A DNA stretch of 64,000 nt from Tubulanus polymorphus (lineage: Eukaryota > Nemertea > Palaeonemertea > Tubulaniformes > Tubulanidae). Position numbers and translations under genes: made by a program. Location of the stretch: contig NC_134033.1 in NCBI RefSeq assembly GCF_964204645.1, forward strand, positions 9,026,231 to 9,090,230, given 5' to 3'. Below the pieces are notes generated by a model. The model ran no database searches, was not told where the DNA came from, and was given only the letters and a program-made list of their open reading frames with translations. This document shows, in pieces, positions 46,801 through 58,600 of the stretch (position 1 is its first letter; each line of letters begins with the position of its first letter).

Positions 46801-49800
46801 TAAAAAATTTGAAATTCTGAAAAGCCTGAAGCTGACAAGGATCGCTGGACAATGGCCAGGCGAGCAGATTTAACCACTGGCTGTTTGGATGATGCCGAAA
46901 GTTCCCCTGAGACAGAAGCGATGGGAAATTCGGAAGAATCCTGGGGTTGTCGCACAGTAGGTTGAGAAGTGGTAGGAACCATTTCTGAGCCGGCCAACAT
47001 GGTGCTACAAGAACTATGTTGCAATTGACTGATCTCTCTATTTGATCCAGTAAGGATCAAATAGAGAGATTCGTGGACAGTGAGCCTAACTGTCCAGAAA
47101 CGTCCTTCAAATAAAATGACGAGAAGGTAGATGGAGATGTCCAGAAGGCTGAACGACAAACCTGTTCCAAGGAAGCCCCCGTGAATAATGACCAGGATGT
47201 GGCTAATACCCTCACCTGATGAGAATGTATCCCGAGCGGAGCCTGGGCCCCCTGAGAATGCAGAGTTTCTTTAATTAAAGATACAATCCATCTAGCGATT
47301 GTGTCCCTTGAGATATCTCTCTTATCCCCTTATCGGAGAGGAATAAAGAGCCTCTCCCTATCTTGTCTGTGGGGAAGTGTCCTCTCTAGGTACTCCTTTA
47401 AAGCTCTTACTGGACAGAGCGACGTATCAGGAAGATCGTGAGATACCCTATGCGTCAAAGCCTCGATCTTCCAAGATCTGGCTGCTACGGAAGCCTTTTG
47501 ATTCTTGGCAATGAAACTAAGACCAGGCCTTAAAATGACAAACCTATCTTGTGGACCAAAGGAAATATGACCCGGACGCATCGATAAAGCATGAACCTCC
47601 GAACGCCTCGCGGCCATCGCTAAGAACAGTAAGAACACCGTTTTCTTAGATAAGTCTGACAGGGTAGTATTGCGGATAGGCTCGAAGGGAGTGATCATAA
47701 GTGCTCTAAGAACCACTGTTAAGTCCCATGGCGGGATATCTGAAACCTGTTTGGGTCTCTTAACCCCAAAACCTGATATCAATTGAGCTATTTTCACATC
47801 CTCCTTCACTACAGGGAGCTCGCTGAACGAAAAGTATGCCCTATTGCTGATCTGTAGCCTTTAATGGTTACAACCTGTCTATTCTTCTCTTCGAACAGGA
47901 AAAAGAAAAAATCTATTAACTCTGACACAGAGGGGTGGAGAGAATCCACCGCTCTCCTATTACACCAATCGGAGTAACATTCCCATTTGGAATCGTACAA
48001 TGCTCCGGTAGAGGGACGTTTGGATTCCACGATAAATCTGGCTGCCCCCGAAGAAATTCCTTGGTTTGAAAGCTGTCGCTTGACAATGGCCAGGCGTGTA
48101 GATTCAATTGGAATTGATTTGGGTGTAACTTGAACCGTCCCTGGGACAGTAACCCGGGGTAATTGGGCAGAGTGCGAGGGAAGTCCACCAGTAGATGCAG
48201 GAGTCTGACGAACCATGTCTGAGTCGGCCAACAGGGAGCCACTAAGACCACTTGACAGTTGACTGCCCCCTCTATCTTCTCCAACACTCGATTGAGTAGG
48301 GGAGTGGGGGGAAAGGTATAAGCCAGCAGGTTGTCCCAACTCAGAGATAGAGCGTCCACCCCCCACGCCAAGTCGTCTTGAAATGGGGACACAAACACCG
48401 GACACCTCGTGTTGAAGCGAGTGGCAAACAGGTCCACGTTCGGACTTCTCATCAGGGCCCGGACTTGATTGGCTACCCTGACTGCCAATGTCCACTCAGT
48501 GGCTACTGGCTTGTCTTGGCGAGACAGAGCGTTGGCCACCACATTCAGGCTGCCCGCCAGGTGGGAAACCGAAAGAATCATCCCTTGAGCCTGGACCCAG
48601 GTCAGAATCTGAGCTGCTAAGTTGGATAATGTTGGGGACCTGGTCCCCCCCTGGTTGAGCAAATAAGCCTTTACTGTGGAGTTGTCCGTTGACAGCCACA
48701 CATGATGACCCCCTAACCTCCTTTTGAAGTGTTTGAAGGCCTTTTGAACCGCTAACAGTTCCAGGTGATTTATGTGGAGATGAGCCTCTGCTCAAGACCA
48801 GTTCCCGGCTTTCTGAAAACCTTCTACATGTGCTCCCCAGCCCTGATGGCTGGCATCCGTGAATAGATGAATCGGGGCCTTCAAAGGTCCTAGGGAGGTG
48901 CCTCTTGTCAAGTTCTCCGCGAGAGTCCACTACTCGAGGTCGGGGATTAGGTTCACCGGTGGTACCGGCAATAAGGTATCCCACTCTTCCCCTACTGATC
49001 TCCAAGCTTGCTTCCAGAATCTTTGAAGAGAACAGCTGTGTAAACGACCGAGCAGAACTACGAGTGCAACGGAACTCATCTGGCCCAAAACCTGGGACCA
49101 GGACTGAGCCGATCTGGGCGCCCCCGTCAGGAGACCGAGAACTGCCTCCCAGCTTCTGAACTCTGGCCTGTGCTGGTCTGACTAAGGCCTGCGTCAGGTC
49201 GAAGTGCATACCTAGGTACGTGAACCTTTGAGAGGGGGTCAACTGGGACTTCTCTAAATTTACTATGAAACCTAATTGACGGATCAAGGCCAGTGTCTTG
49301 TGTAAGGCTTCCTTGCACTCTGCTTTCGAATTTGCCACAACCAGCCAATCATCCAGGTAACAGAAAATGCGAACTCCCTTCGACTGAAGGTGTTTCTGAA
49401 CCCTTTTGACAAGTTTGGTGTAGACCCAAGGGGCTGAACTCAGGCCGAAGGGCAGAGACCGAAATTGGTATGTTCTTCCCCTCCAATGAACTCTTAAATA
49501 CTTTCTTGAGTTCCTGTGTATTGGTACTTGTAGGTATGCATCCCTCAGATCTATGGATGCTGCCCATTGGCCTGGCTCCAGCCCCTGAATCACCTCCTTG
49601 GGTGTTGTTAGCTTGAATTTTGGAGCTATGATATAACGATTTAGAGCTGACGGATCTATTACCGTCCTTAAGCCCCCAGATGATTTTGGGACGGTGAAAA
49701 TTCTTGAATACCATCCCGGGGATCCTAGAGGGATTTCTTCCAGCGATCTTTTTAAAATCATCTCGTTGATCGCTGACATAACGTGTGACTCCTGCCCCCA

Positions 49801-52530
49801 CTTCGGCCTCATTTCCACCGGCTGATGAGATAGATGCGGTTTGTGAACGAATTTCAGTCGGTATCCTTTGGAAACGATCTTTGTAGCCCAAGTGTCGCCA
49901 AATTTTTCTAGCCAGTGGGAAGAGGCGTCTTGAAGGCAAAAGCCCACTGGCCTGACATCTTCAACGGGTACCTGTGTTGGCGCGGCCACGAAAGGGTCGA
50001 TTGAAGCCCCTACGTAATCTAGCCCTACCCCTTTGGGGATTGTCACTGTAAGAACTTTGAAAATAACTGACATAGTTCAAATTGTTATTGTTGTCCCTTT
50101 GAGCTCCCTTGGAGCTTGTCCAACCCGCTTTTTTGTAGCTTAATTTGCTGTTGACTTGAGATTGATTGTATCCGGGCTGATTTGCCGGTGAGTTTCTGTA
50201 GTTAGAGTTGCCAGCGTAATAACTAGGCTTTTTTGATGTCTTCCATGACTGCCTACCGGCCTTAGCCTGAGATTCTCTGATCTTGGTGGCCTCTGCATAG
50301 GCAGATGCGCAGCATCCAGAGAAAACCCGTGAGGAATTGCCCAGCGGTGCTCTGTATAGAGCTACTTTCACCGGGTCTGGAAGTTTGGAGTCGGCCAACA
50401 AGCTATATCTATTGATCAAGGCTAGGTTAGCCTGGATCCTTATACCCAAAGGTACTTGGTGACACAAACGCCTTGGCCATAGACTGTAGAATTCTCTCTA
50501 TGGTCGCCACGTGTTCGGACATTGTCTCTGGATCCGGATTATCCTGGACTAGTTGAGACTTTACTTTTTCTAACTCGCCGTGCATGGCAACCAGTGAAAT
50601 GTCTTGGAAAGACGCGATTTGACAAATGCTACGAGCTAATTGGTTCAACGCTCCCATTGCTTGTTTTGGTAAAGTGTAGGAGGGCGGTGGTTTTTTGGGT
50701 AGTCCTATCGTGGTTGACCCATCAGAGTCAAAGTGTGGTTTGAATCCGGGATCATCAGCACCTGGTGTGGCGTAATAATAAGTCTTGTACCCCGTTATGG
50801 GAGGATACAACGGAGAGAAAAATTTTGAATCCTTCATGCCTGCCTCTAATGGAGGATAAGACCAAGTATTGTCTGTACGCTTACCACCCCACAGTGTCGT
50901 GTCCAAAGTCTCACGCCATTCTTCTCTATATACAGAATGTGGTGCTAAAACTAACTCTTCGGTGTCATCGGATGGACTGAAGATTTTGGCGGCCGACCCT
51001 CTAGGCTGGGTTGTTTTAGGTTTGGCCTTGGTACCTCCGTACCGGGAGAAAACTTCTTTTACTAAGTCCTTGAATGGAATGTCTCCCGTCTCTTCCATTG
51101 TGGATGGTGACGGAGAGCACGATCTGTGCATGTCTCCGTCCCTGGATAGACCAGAATCTTCTGGATCATGAGATTTTTCCTCATCAGAAAAATCGTTGAC
51201 ATCATCCAACACCAACCCATCTGTTGGGTTGCAGGACAGCCCTGTTGGCACTGATGGAGGCTTGGGGACCGGGGTTTCCTTACCTTTTAGTTGTTCCTTA
51301 AGGGAAGCGATCTCCTGCGAGAATATCGCTAGCATATTCTTGATGTCACTAGAGTCAGACGGCTTATCAGCCGGTGATCTAGAACGTGAGCGACGACGTT
51401 GTTGCTTATGAGCACGCTTGTGCCTACGCCAGGTAGGTGACGGAGAATAGGTTCGACTTACTCTAGAACGGGATCTAGAACGAGACCTTGACCCAGAGCT
51501 GGGGTCAGACGGTGAACGACGTCGTTTTTTATTAGAGCGCTGGTGCCTACGTCTTATTGTATGGGGACCTATGCTAACAGTCAAACAATCTAACTCTATT
51601 TTCAAAATTCAAAAGAAAGCGGTTAGACTAATTAATAATTCAGCCTATAATGCACCAACAGGGCCAATATTTAAGAAATATAGTATATTGAAATTCCAAG
51701 ACCTTATAGAATTAGATCTACTGAAATTTGGATTCTGTCATCTTCATAAATTGCTTCCACAGCGAGTACTAAACCTTTTCAACATAAATGCTGAATTCCA
51801 CAATTACAATACCCGTAGTCGCAATTTTACAAGAGTTCACTGTCACACGTCAAAACTTTTCCACTCCTCCTTTCTTGCGCAAGTCCCAATTGTCTGGCAA
51901 ACCGCAAATAATAACCTACATAATGCACCTAATTTATCTTGTCTTGTATCCCGATTTAAGAAATTGACTTTCAATAGTTATTCCTGATTATATAAATTAT
52001 GTGTGGCACGATACACTCTGTCATTATTTCTTGGTTTCATACCCCAAGTATTAATTATGTGTATGCTTAAACTACATGGTAAATCACCATTACTGCACTC
52101 AAATTAAATTATTCGTATGAATATTTACCGTTTTACTATTATGTTAATATTACTTGGTGAGTACCATTATAAGCATCTTCATGTGTTACCAATTTAATAC
52201 TTTGTTAAACAATTGTCAAAATATTATCATGATTGTCAATATATCATTATATTGACATTACCATGTGTTACTATTTTGTATAACATCTATTACTACTTAT
52301 CATTCGCATTACGATGTTACTATTATCATTCTCATTATGATTGTTATTTTCAATTTATTTATATTATTATGGATGAGTCCCATCATTATCATATGTTATA
52401 TTATTGTAACTAATTCCATGATTTGTTAAATAATTACAATCATTTGTTAAACAATTATAATCAGCATAATATTATGTATTATTATTTATTTTGTATTTTT
52501 ATTATTTTGTATTTTTATTATTATTATTAC

Positions 52531-52572
<42 letters not shown>

Positions 52573-52593
52573 TAATATTATTATTATTATTAC

Positions 52594-52626
<33 letters not shown>

Positions 52627-55600
52627 TTCTATAATTATTATAATGTTTTTCAGGTGCAGTGACTTGTACAGCCTCCAGGCTTTCACTGCTTCCTTCATTT
52701 AACTGTTATTTTTCTTCACTATTGTCGTTATACTATCTTGTAATTTAAGTTAAATGAAAAATAAATTATTATTACGTCTAGTAGAAGACGAAGAGTCGGA
52801 CCGACTAAATCTCGATCGGGACCTGGACCTAGACACGGATCGTCCCGGATCATTGCCCTGTTTCCGAGTATCCGGGCATTCAGGTGTATCAACCTTGCCC
52901 GATGAGGACGCTGGGGTCTTAGAAGGTGTATCAACCTTGCCCAAACGTTTAAATCTCGGTCTCCTAGGGGAACTGGAGACGTCGTGATCCGACATGTTAA
53001 ACCCTAAAATAAGCTGAAATAAAAGGTTAATTATTGATACGATTTTTAGTACAGATTATTAATTTTCGTGAATGATGAGACGGAAATCAATTACGTTGAA
53101 TGATAATTATTGAATATATAAGGCGGGAGGAGCCGCTAAGAAAACAGCACGGCGCTCCCGCGAAACCGGAAGTAGAAAACTGGTGGCAAAATGTTGAAAT
53201 GCGCATAAATTAAAAACGATTTCACCCGAAGTTCGACTTCTATTCCGAGATCAATCACTGTTATGTCTGTTTCTTATATCAATTAGAACGGATGTCCGAT
53301 CCAACACGAAGAATTTTAACCGATTTACGAGCACTGCCGAAACACGTTCTCTAGAGAACAAGCGCCAAGCAAAAAGATGATGGCGTCTCGCCAGATGGCG
53401 CTATGTTACGGCGCCCCTACCAAAAGTCGATTCGGGCGTTATCTGCCTAGCCAAAAGCAATATGGCTATAGTGTATTTTCCGAGGGAATGTATTCGAAGT
53501 AAATACAGAGGACACTTCCGATTGAACCGGGTGGCAAACAGATCCAGCAGCGGATTGCCAAACATGCCCCGAACCCGATCGGCTACTTCTTGGTGGAGAA
53601 CCCATTCTGTCGCAATAGCCTGACCTCGACGAGACAGAGCATCGGCTATCACGTTCCTTTTCCCTGCTAAATGTGCCACAGTCAGGGACACGCCCTTTGT
53701 CTGGCACCAAAGAAGAATTTTGGCCGACAGACCTGTGAGGGTTTCTGAGTGAGTGCCCCCTTGGTTCTGAAGGTAAGCCCTCACTGTTGAATTGTCTGTG
53801 GCTAACCAAACGTGGTGGCCCTCCACTCTCCTGTGAAAGAACTTCAGGGCCTTCCACACGGCCAGCATTTCCAGGAAATTTATGTGGTTGGTGGCCTCCT
53901 AGCGAGACCATCTTCCGGCTCTGACTCGGTTCTCCAGATGTGCCCCCCATCCTTGGTGACTGGCATCCATGAATACACGAACTGGAGCCCCCAACGGGCT
54001 AATGACACCCCGCGTCCAATATTCGTAGTTGCCACACACCAATGAAGATCCGGACTTAGATCAATTGGAGGTACGGGAATCAAGGTCTCCCAGTCGCCCT
54101 TCGACCGAGACCAGAAGACCTTCCAATATTGTTGCAAGCGCCTGCTTCTGAGGCGGCCTAAGGGCACCACCAGATCCATGGAGCTGATGGAGCCTAGAAG
54201 CCGTGACCAGTAACGAGCTGTTCTCGGGGTTATGGACACTCCCACTACAGCTTTTTGAAGTTTGGCTACTCGAGCCATGGACGGAAAGACTTTGCCGATT
54301 CGGAGATGGAAGTCCATGCCGAGATAAGTGAACTCTTGGGCCGGCGTCAACTGAGATTTTTCCCTGTTTATGCGGAACCCTAGCTGATGGACTAAGTCCA
54401 AGACTGAGGTCATTGCCTCCCGACATTCTTGAGCCGAGTTCGCGACTATTTATCAGTCGTCGAGGTAAACGAACAGTCGAACATCCCTTGACTGAAGTAC
54501 ATTCTAAACTGACTTGACCAACTTGGTGAAAACCCACGGGGCCGTACTGAGAAGAGACCTGAATTGGAACTGGCTGCCTTTCCAATTTATCCTGAGAAAT
54601 CGCCGAGATTTTGTGTGAATTGGAACCTGAAAGTATCTTTCAGGTCCAACGAAGCCGCCCATTGACCCGGACGGAGCCCTTGAATCACGTCCTTGGGTTT
54701 GGTCATCCGGAACCTTGGAATGTCTAGGTGCCGATTGAGGGATGACAGACCTATCACCGTCCGTTGACCCCCTGTGGCCTTTGGTACCATGAAAACCAGC
54801 CGGGAGAAGTTTCGTTGCAAACTGGTTCTATCGCTCCCTTCTCGGCCGATTCCTTGAGAGCTGGAGAGATTAAGGCCTCCTGACCTGGTTTTGGCCGCAT
54901 GTCGGGAGGTGACCTTGTCAGGCGCGGTTGCCTTAGGAAACGGAGACGGTAGCCATGAGAGACGACCCGGGAGGGCCAACCGTCTCCGAAAAGGTCGGAC
55001 CAGTTGGTTGCTGCCTGCTGCAGACAACCTCCCACTGGACCCGAGAATTCATTTCGAGTTTTTCCGAAAGGAAGAGCCCCTTTTTGGAGCCTTCCCCTTG
55101 CCTCGATACGAACCGGAACTGTTACGACTGGACGAGGCTTGACACGATAGTTGAAGTTGCGCGCTAGCGCCCGAGAAAGCGCTGAAGTTTGAGTTGGTTC
55201 TGTATGCGTCCGTGCCGAACCTTGCGCCACCGGCGTCAGACCAGAACGCTTTTTCCACGGAGTCCGAACGGTGGACTTGGTCTGGACCTCAGCTCGGCGG
55301 AAACAGGAGCATACCAACCGGAGAAGAGACGTGAAGACGTCCCCAATGGAGCTCTCAGCAAAGCATTGGACACCATATCCGGCAGACGAGCTTTGGAACT
55401 GGAGTCCATAACTGACTGACGGGAGGCTTACACAAGATTAGCCTGACCCCGAACCGACAACGGAATTACATGTGAAACAGACTGAGCCAAAGATTGGATA
55501 ATCCGGTCCATTCCCTCCAGTTTTAGGGCAACTGATTCTGGGTCGGAGCCCGCTTGAACGGCTGCGTGAGTCTCGCAAAGCTGACCCGTCATCACCTTAA

Positions 55601-58600
55601 GTGCCATTGAAACCAACAAACCCTGGTAAGATTGTCCAGGATTGACGTCATGGCCACCAAACCAGACTTAGGCAAACGAATACCCGACTGTGCTGAAACA
55701 GTATCCGGGCTGATCAAAGTATAATCAGAATCCAGGCAGCTATAACTGTGATCCACAGCACCTGGAGTTGCGTAATATGCCGAGCGAAATGCGCCTATAG
55801 GTGGATCGGTTGAACTAAAATATTTCCCAGATTTCATACCCCGTTCTGAAGGGGGAAACGAAAACGTTCCAGGGCGACATTCACCCCATAATTGCGTATC
55901 CAATCGAGCCCATTCTCTTGAAACCGCTGACGATTCCCGTTAAACGTTAAGATCGCAATCCGGAGGGCGATAAGCTTCCATTGACACACCGATCCAGAGA
56001 AGCTGCTGTGGGCTTAGCACGAGTTGCCCCGTGTTTGACAAAAAACTCACTAATCATTGCTCTAAATGGCATGTCCCCTGCTGGTTCGGATAAAACTGAA
56101 CGGGACGGAATATACATTGCGAGCCAGGGAAGTCCCCATCGTATGGGGCAACCCAAAATTGCTCGCGACAGGAACGACCCCAGACGGAATTGCCACTTCC
56201 GGGACCGGATCCTCATTGAAATCAGACCCTACCGCAGCATCCAGGAATTCAGAGTCAGAATTCCGAAGAACTGAGCTGGCGAACTTCTAACCGGACAATC
56301 AGGAATAGGCTTACCTGTTGTAGAGGTTGCAGCGACTTGTTGCGACGATGATAACAAGTTTAAAATTTTCTCTTCAAATACATGGAAATCCTTCTGAGTC
56401 AGGAATTTTCCAGTATTTCCGAGGATCATGCCGACTTCGGTGACGGTCCCTCGAACGGGATCGAGACCTACTAGGAGAATCGCCTTCATCGCTAACCGAC
56501 GTCGACGAACGATGAGAAGACCGACGATCAAACCTTGATCCGCGATAAGGAGACCTTGCGCGTTTATTACGCTCACGTCGTCTGGATCTAGTGGGAGAGC
56601 GAGCTCTATCCCCGGAGCGACGATCAGAATCAGATGATGAACGAACCAGAAGTTTTGAACTGGATGACTTCTGGACCGGACCGGTGCCCGAACCGGACTG
56701 GTACCGACCAAACCGGTGCCGGCCGATCCCGACTACCGCGGCGAGCGCTCGGTTCAGAACATATAGTCTGAACCGGCCGAACCAGTGAACGACCAACGAC
56801 CGGTGATTGACCGGAGACCGGTGGCGGTGAACCAGCGTTCCTTCCCAGTGAACAGAGTTGGGAAGCTGATCGTACCAGAACGATCGGCAACCGCTCCGCT
56901 ATACGATTAGAAATAGAATTAGAGACGTCGGTTGGCACGTATGGCCGAAACCGACGAATCCCTGCTATTAACTCGACGACGATCTCTTAGCTTCAGAGCC
57001 TTGCAAGGATCTTCTTAGATTCGGAGCCAAACTCCGAACCACGCGCCAACAAAAAATGGCGTTAGCAGGAAATTGGATGGGACAGTCTATTGAGAGGGTG
57101 GATAGGTGCTGGTTAAGTTAAAAATTGGGTGACGGATGGTTTTCCATAATTGTAGGAAAAGGCACATGTCAGGCAGGGAAGTATACGAAAGAAATAGCAT
57201 ATACCTATCTTCGGCATGATGTTTTAGGAGAATCTCAGAGAATCCGTGCTCCAAGTAATCAATAAAGGCTAAGATGTCCCTGTTGATTGAATCCAGGAGT
57301 TTGCATGAAAATCTGTCTATTGATACGATCTCCATCACACACAACTGCATGATGCTTCATTCATCATGAGTATACGTGGTAGTGGGTTCCCCACTGACTC
57401 AAATAGACATGCTCCACCTGTGATGATTTCTTTACACGGAGTGTGCGAAGTTTAAAATAGACAATTTATTTTCTCAAATTGAACAATTTCCAAGATTCAC
57501 TTCCCTCTTTCCCAATTTTACAGCCCTTCTATAAAATTCATTGCTTTGAAGGACACTATTCAACACTAAGTTTTAAAACAAAACTTTCTTTTGGCTCATC
57601 TGACTGCAGATCATATCCTTTTACAGTAAACATCTCCCGAAAAATATAACAGTAACACTTACTTTGAGAACATCTGTTGGATTTGCTAGAGCACTGGATA
57701 CTGAACCAGCTATGATTCCGCATAAAACATCTGTTGCCAGGGTCTCCTCTGTAATAAAAAAGTAACATCTAGGTATGCAGGAATACATTATTACATAATT
57801 CATTTTATCTTATTTATTACATCCTCTAGATTTGACAGTTAATAAACCCAAAATCTATTTGGGAAGTCAAAGTTCAATGTTTCAATTTGAATATATATAT
57901 TTTTTTTAAACTTGTAAATTGGCTCAGTGGGTTAAGCACTCTACTATATTTTCATTTGGTTTCGAATCCCAATATTGCAAGTCAGAATTTTACTACTTTG
58001 AACCCAGGTATCGCACTCCGCTGACGGACTCCGTAACCAGAGCAACATAGAATGATAAAGATGGGTCTCCAACTGTGGAAATCTGCGTTTCCGCAGAAGA
58101 TTTTCATCCCTGTACGCATTTATTTTGTGACACGATTCCTGATTGGTCAGATTGTTACTAGGTTCCAACCATTTGTAAACAACGGCACTACTCAATCAAA
58201 CTACTGACTGGTGGTACTCATGTTTCAATGAAATATTTGTTGAATTTCGAAAGTTATTTTACAACTGTCGACAAAATGGTCTTCACTGGCGTGAAAGTAT
58301 GTAGTGAAGTTTCTGCAGAAACTCTATTGGATTAATGTTTATTTTTTCTTAAGTTTTTATTTATGAGATTTGAGCGGGAAATTTTTGTACATGGCACCTT
58401 CGAGTCATCAGTGTCACTGACCTCAGGAGTGCATTTCACACAATACCATTGTAATCTAAGTCACAATCCAACACTGGAATATGCCCTTATCCTGGAGCTA
58501 CAATGCATACATATCATTGATTGCCGATGGGATCAAACGCGTCCCCAGCTCTGTGGCAACAAAAGATAAGCAAGATTATGTCAGAAATACTAGATTATGA

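Larger units (their letters stand above)
45338..47053 (-). mobile_element. DIRS-like retrotransposon 3' fragment (copy B) with ICR and terminal repeat
   Basis: Read on the minus strand it begins inside the RNase H/recombinase overlap ([24 protein letters not shown]; compare copy [21 protein letters not shown]). It continues through a tyrosine recombinase to a non-coding 3' end carrying an internal complementary region and a terminal inverted repeat. Gag, RT and most of the RNase H are absent. DIRS elements integrate through the recombinase by way of a circular DNA, and their ICR templates the circle; the structure here fits that model. Confidence 0.85.
51555..52772 (+). mobile_element. 5'-truncated CR1/L2-like LINE with TACGTCT target duplication
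   Basis: Inserted in DIRS copy A gag in the opposite orientation. TACGTCT occurs at 51548-51554 and again at 52773-52779. The retained part is the C-terminus of a non-LTR pol (51571-51987) and a 790-bp AT-rich 3' UTR with a (TTA/ATT)n microsatellite at about 52500-52630; the element ends in aaataaattattatt. Confidence 0.9.
49961..52995 (-). pseudogene. gag-like ORF1 of DIRS copy A, SR-rich, split by a LINE
   Basis: Starts [17 protein letters not shown] at 52995. The first 223 bp are followed by a LINE (51555-52772); gag resumes at 51554 in the same frame once one copy of the TACGTCT duplication is discounted. The N-terminal about 140 residues are Arg/Ser-rich ([17 protein letters not shown]). 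Then come a Leu-rich [11 protein letters not shown] helix, the conserved-looking [20 protein letters not shown] and a helical [11 protein letters not shown] block. A frameshift near 50470 leads into [20 protein letters not shown] and an Arg/Gly-rich end ([16 protein letters not shown]) to a stop at 49961. Probably the nucleocapsid function. Confidence 0.75.
47042..53430 (-). mobile_element. DIRS-like retrotransposon (copy A), near full length but broken
   Basis: Order on the minus strand: leader (53.43-53.0), gag with SR domain, RT, RNase H, tyrosine recombinase. Partial overlaps of reading frames are typical of DIRS. Disabled by a LINE insertion in gag, frameshifts near 50470, 49150 and 47815, a stop at 47330, and loss of the 3' end at the fold-back junction. 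No terminal repeat like that of copy B is present at either end, so its termini are lost or belong to another family. Confidence 0.85.
53430..56990 (-). mobile_element. DIRS-like retrotransposon (copy C), decayed, 3' truncated
   Basis: Same orientation as A and B. Gag relic (56.94-55.43 kb), RT (55.32-53.9 kb) and RNase H (53.87-53.5 kb) are recognisable but full of frameshifts and stops. No recombinase; homology to copy A ends near FNRKCPLY (about 53505). Protein divergence from A shows it is a different family or an older copy. Confidence 0.8.

Noticed and set aside
48496-49150. C-terminal third of the 525-codon ORF of DIRS copy A as a novel domain
   Set aside because: The Ser/Gly-rich stretch is out of frame; another frame over the same bases matches copy C's RT connection region.
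53000-53430. Left terminal repeat matching copy B's DIRS terminal repeat
   Set aside because: No stretch resembling ccataggaaaggg or its inverse is present here.
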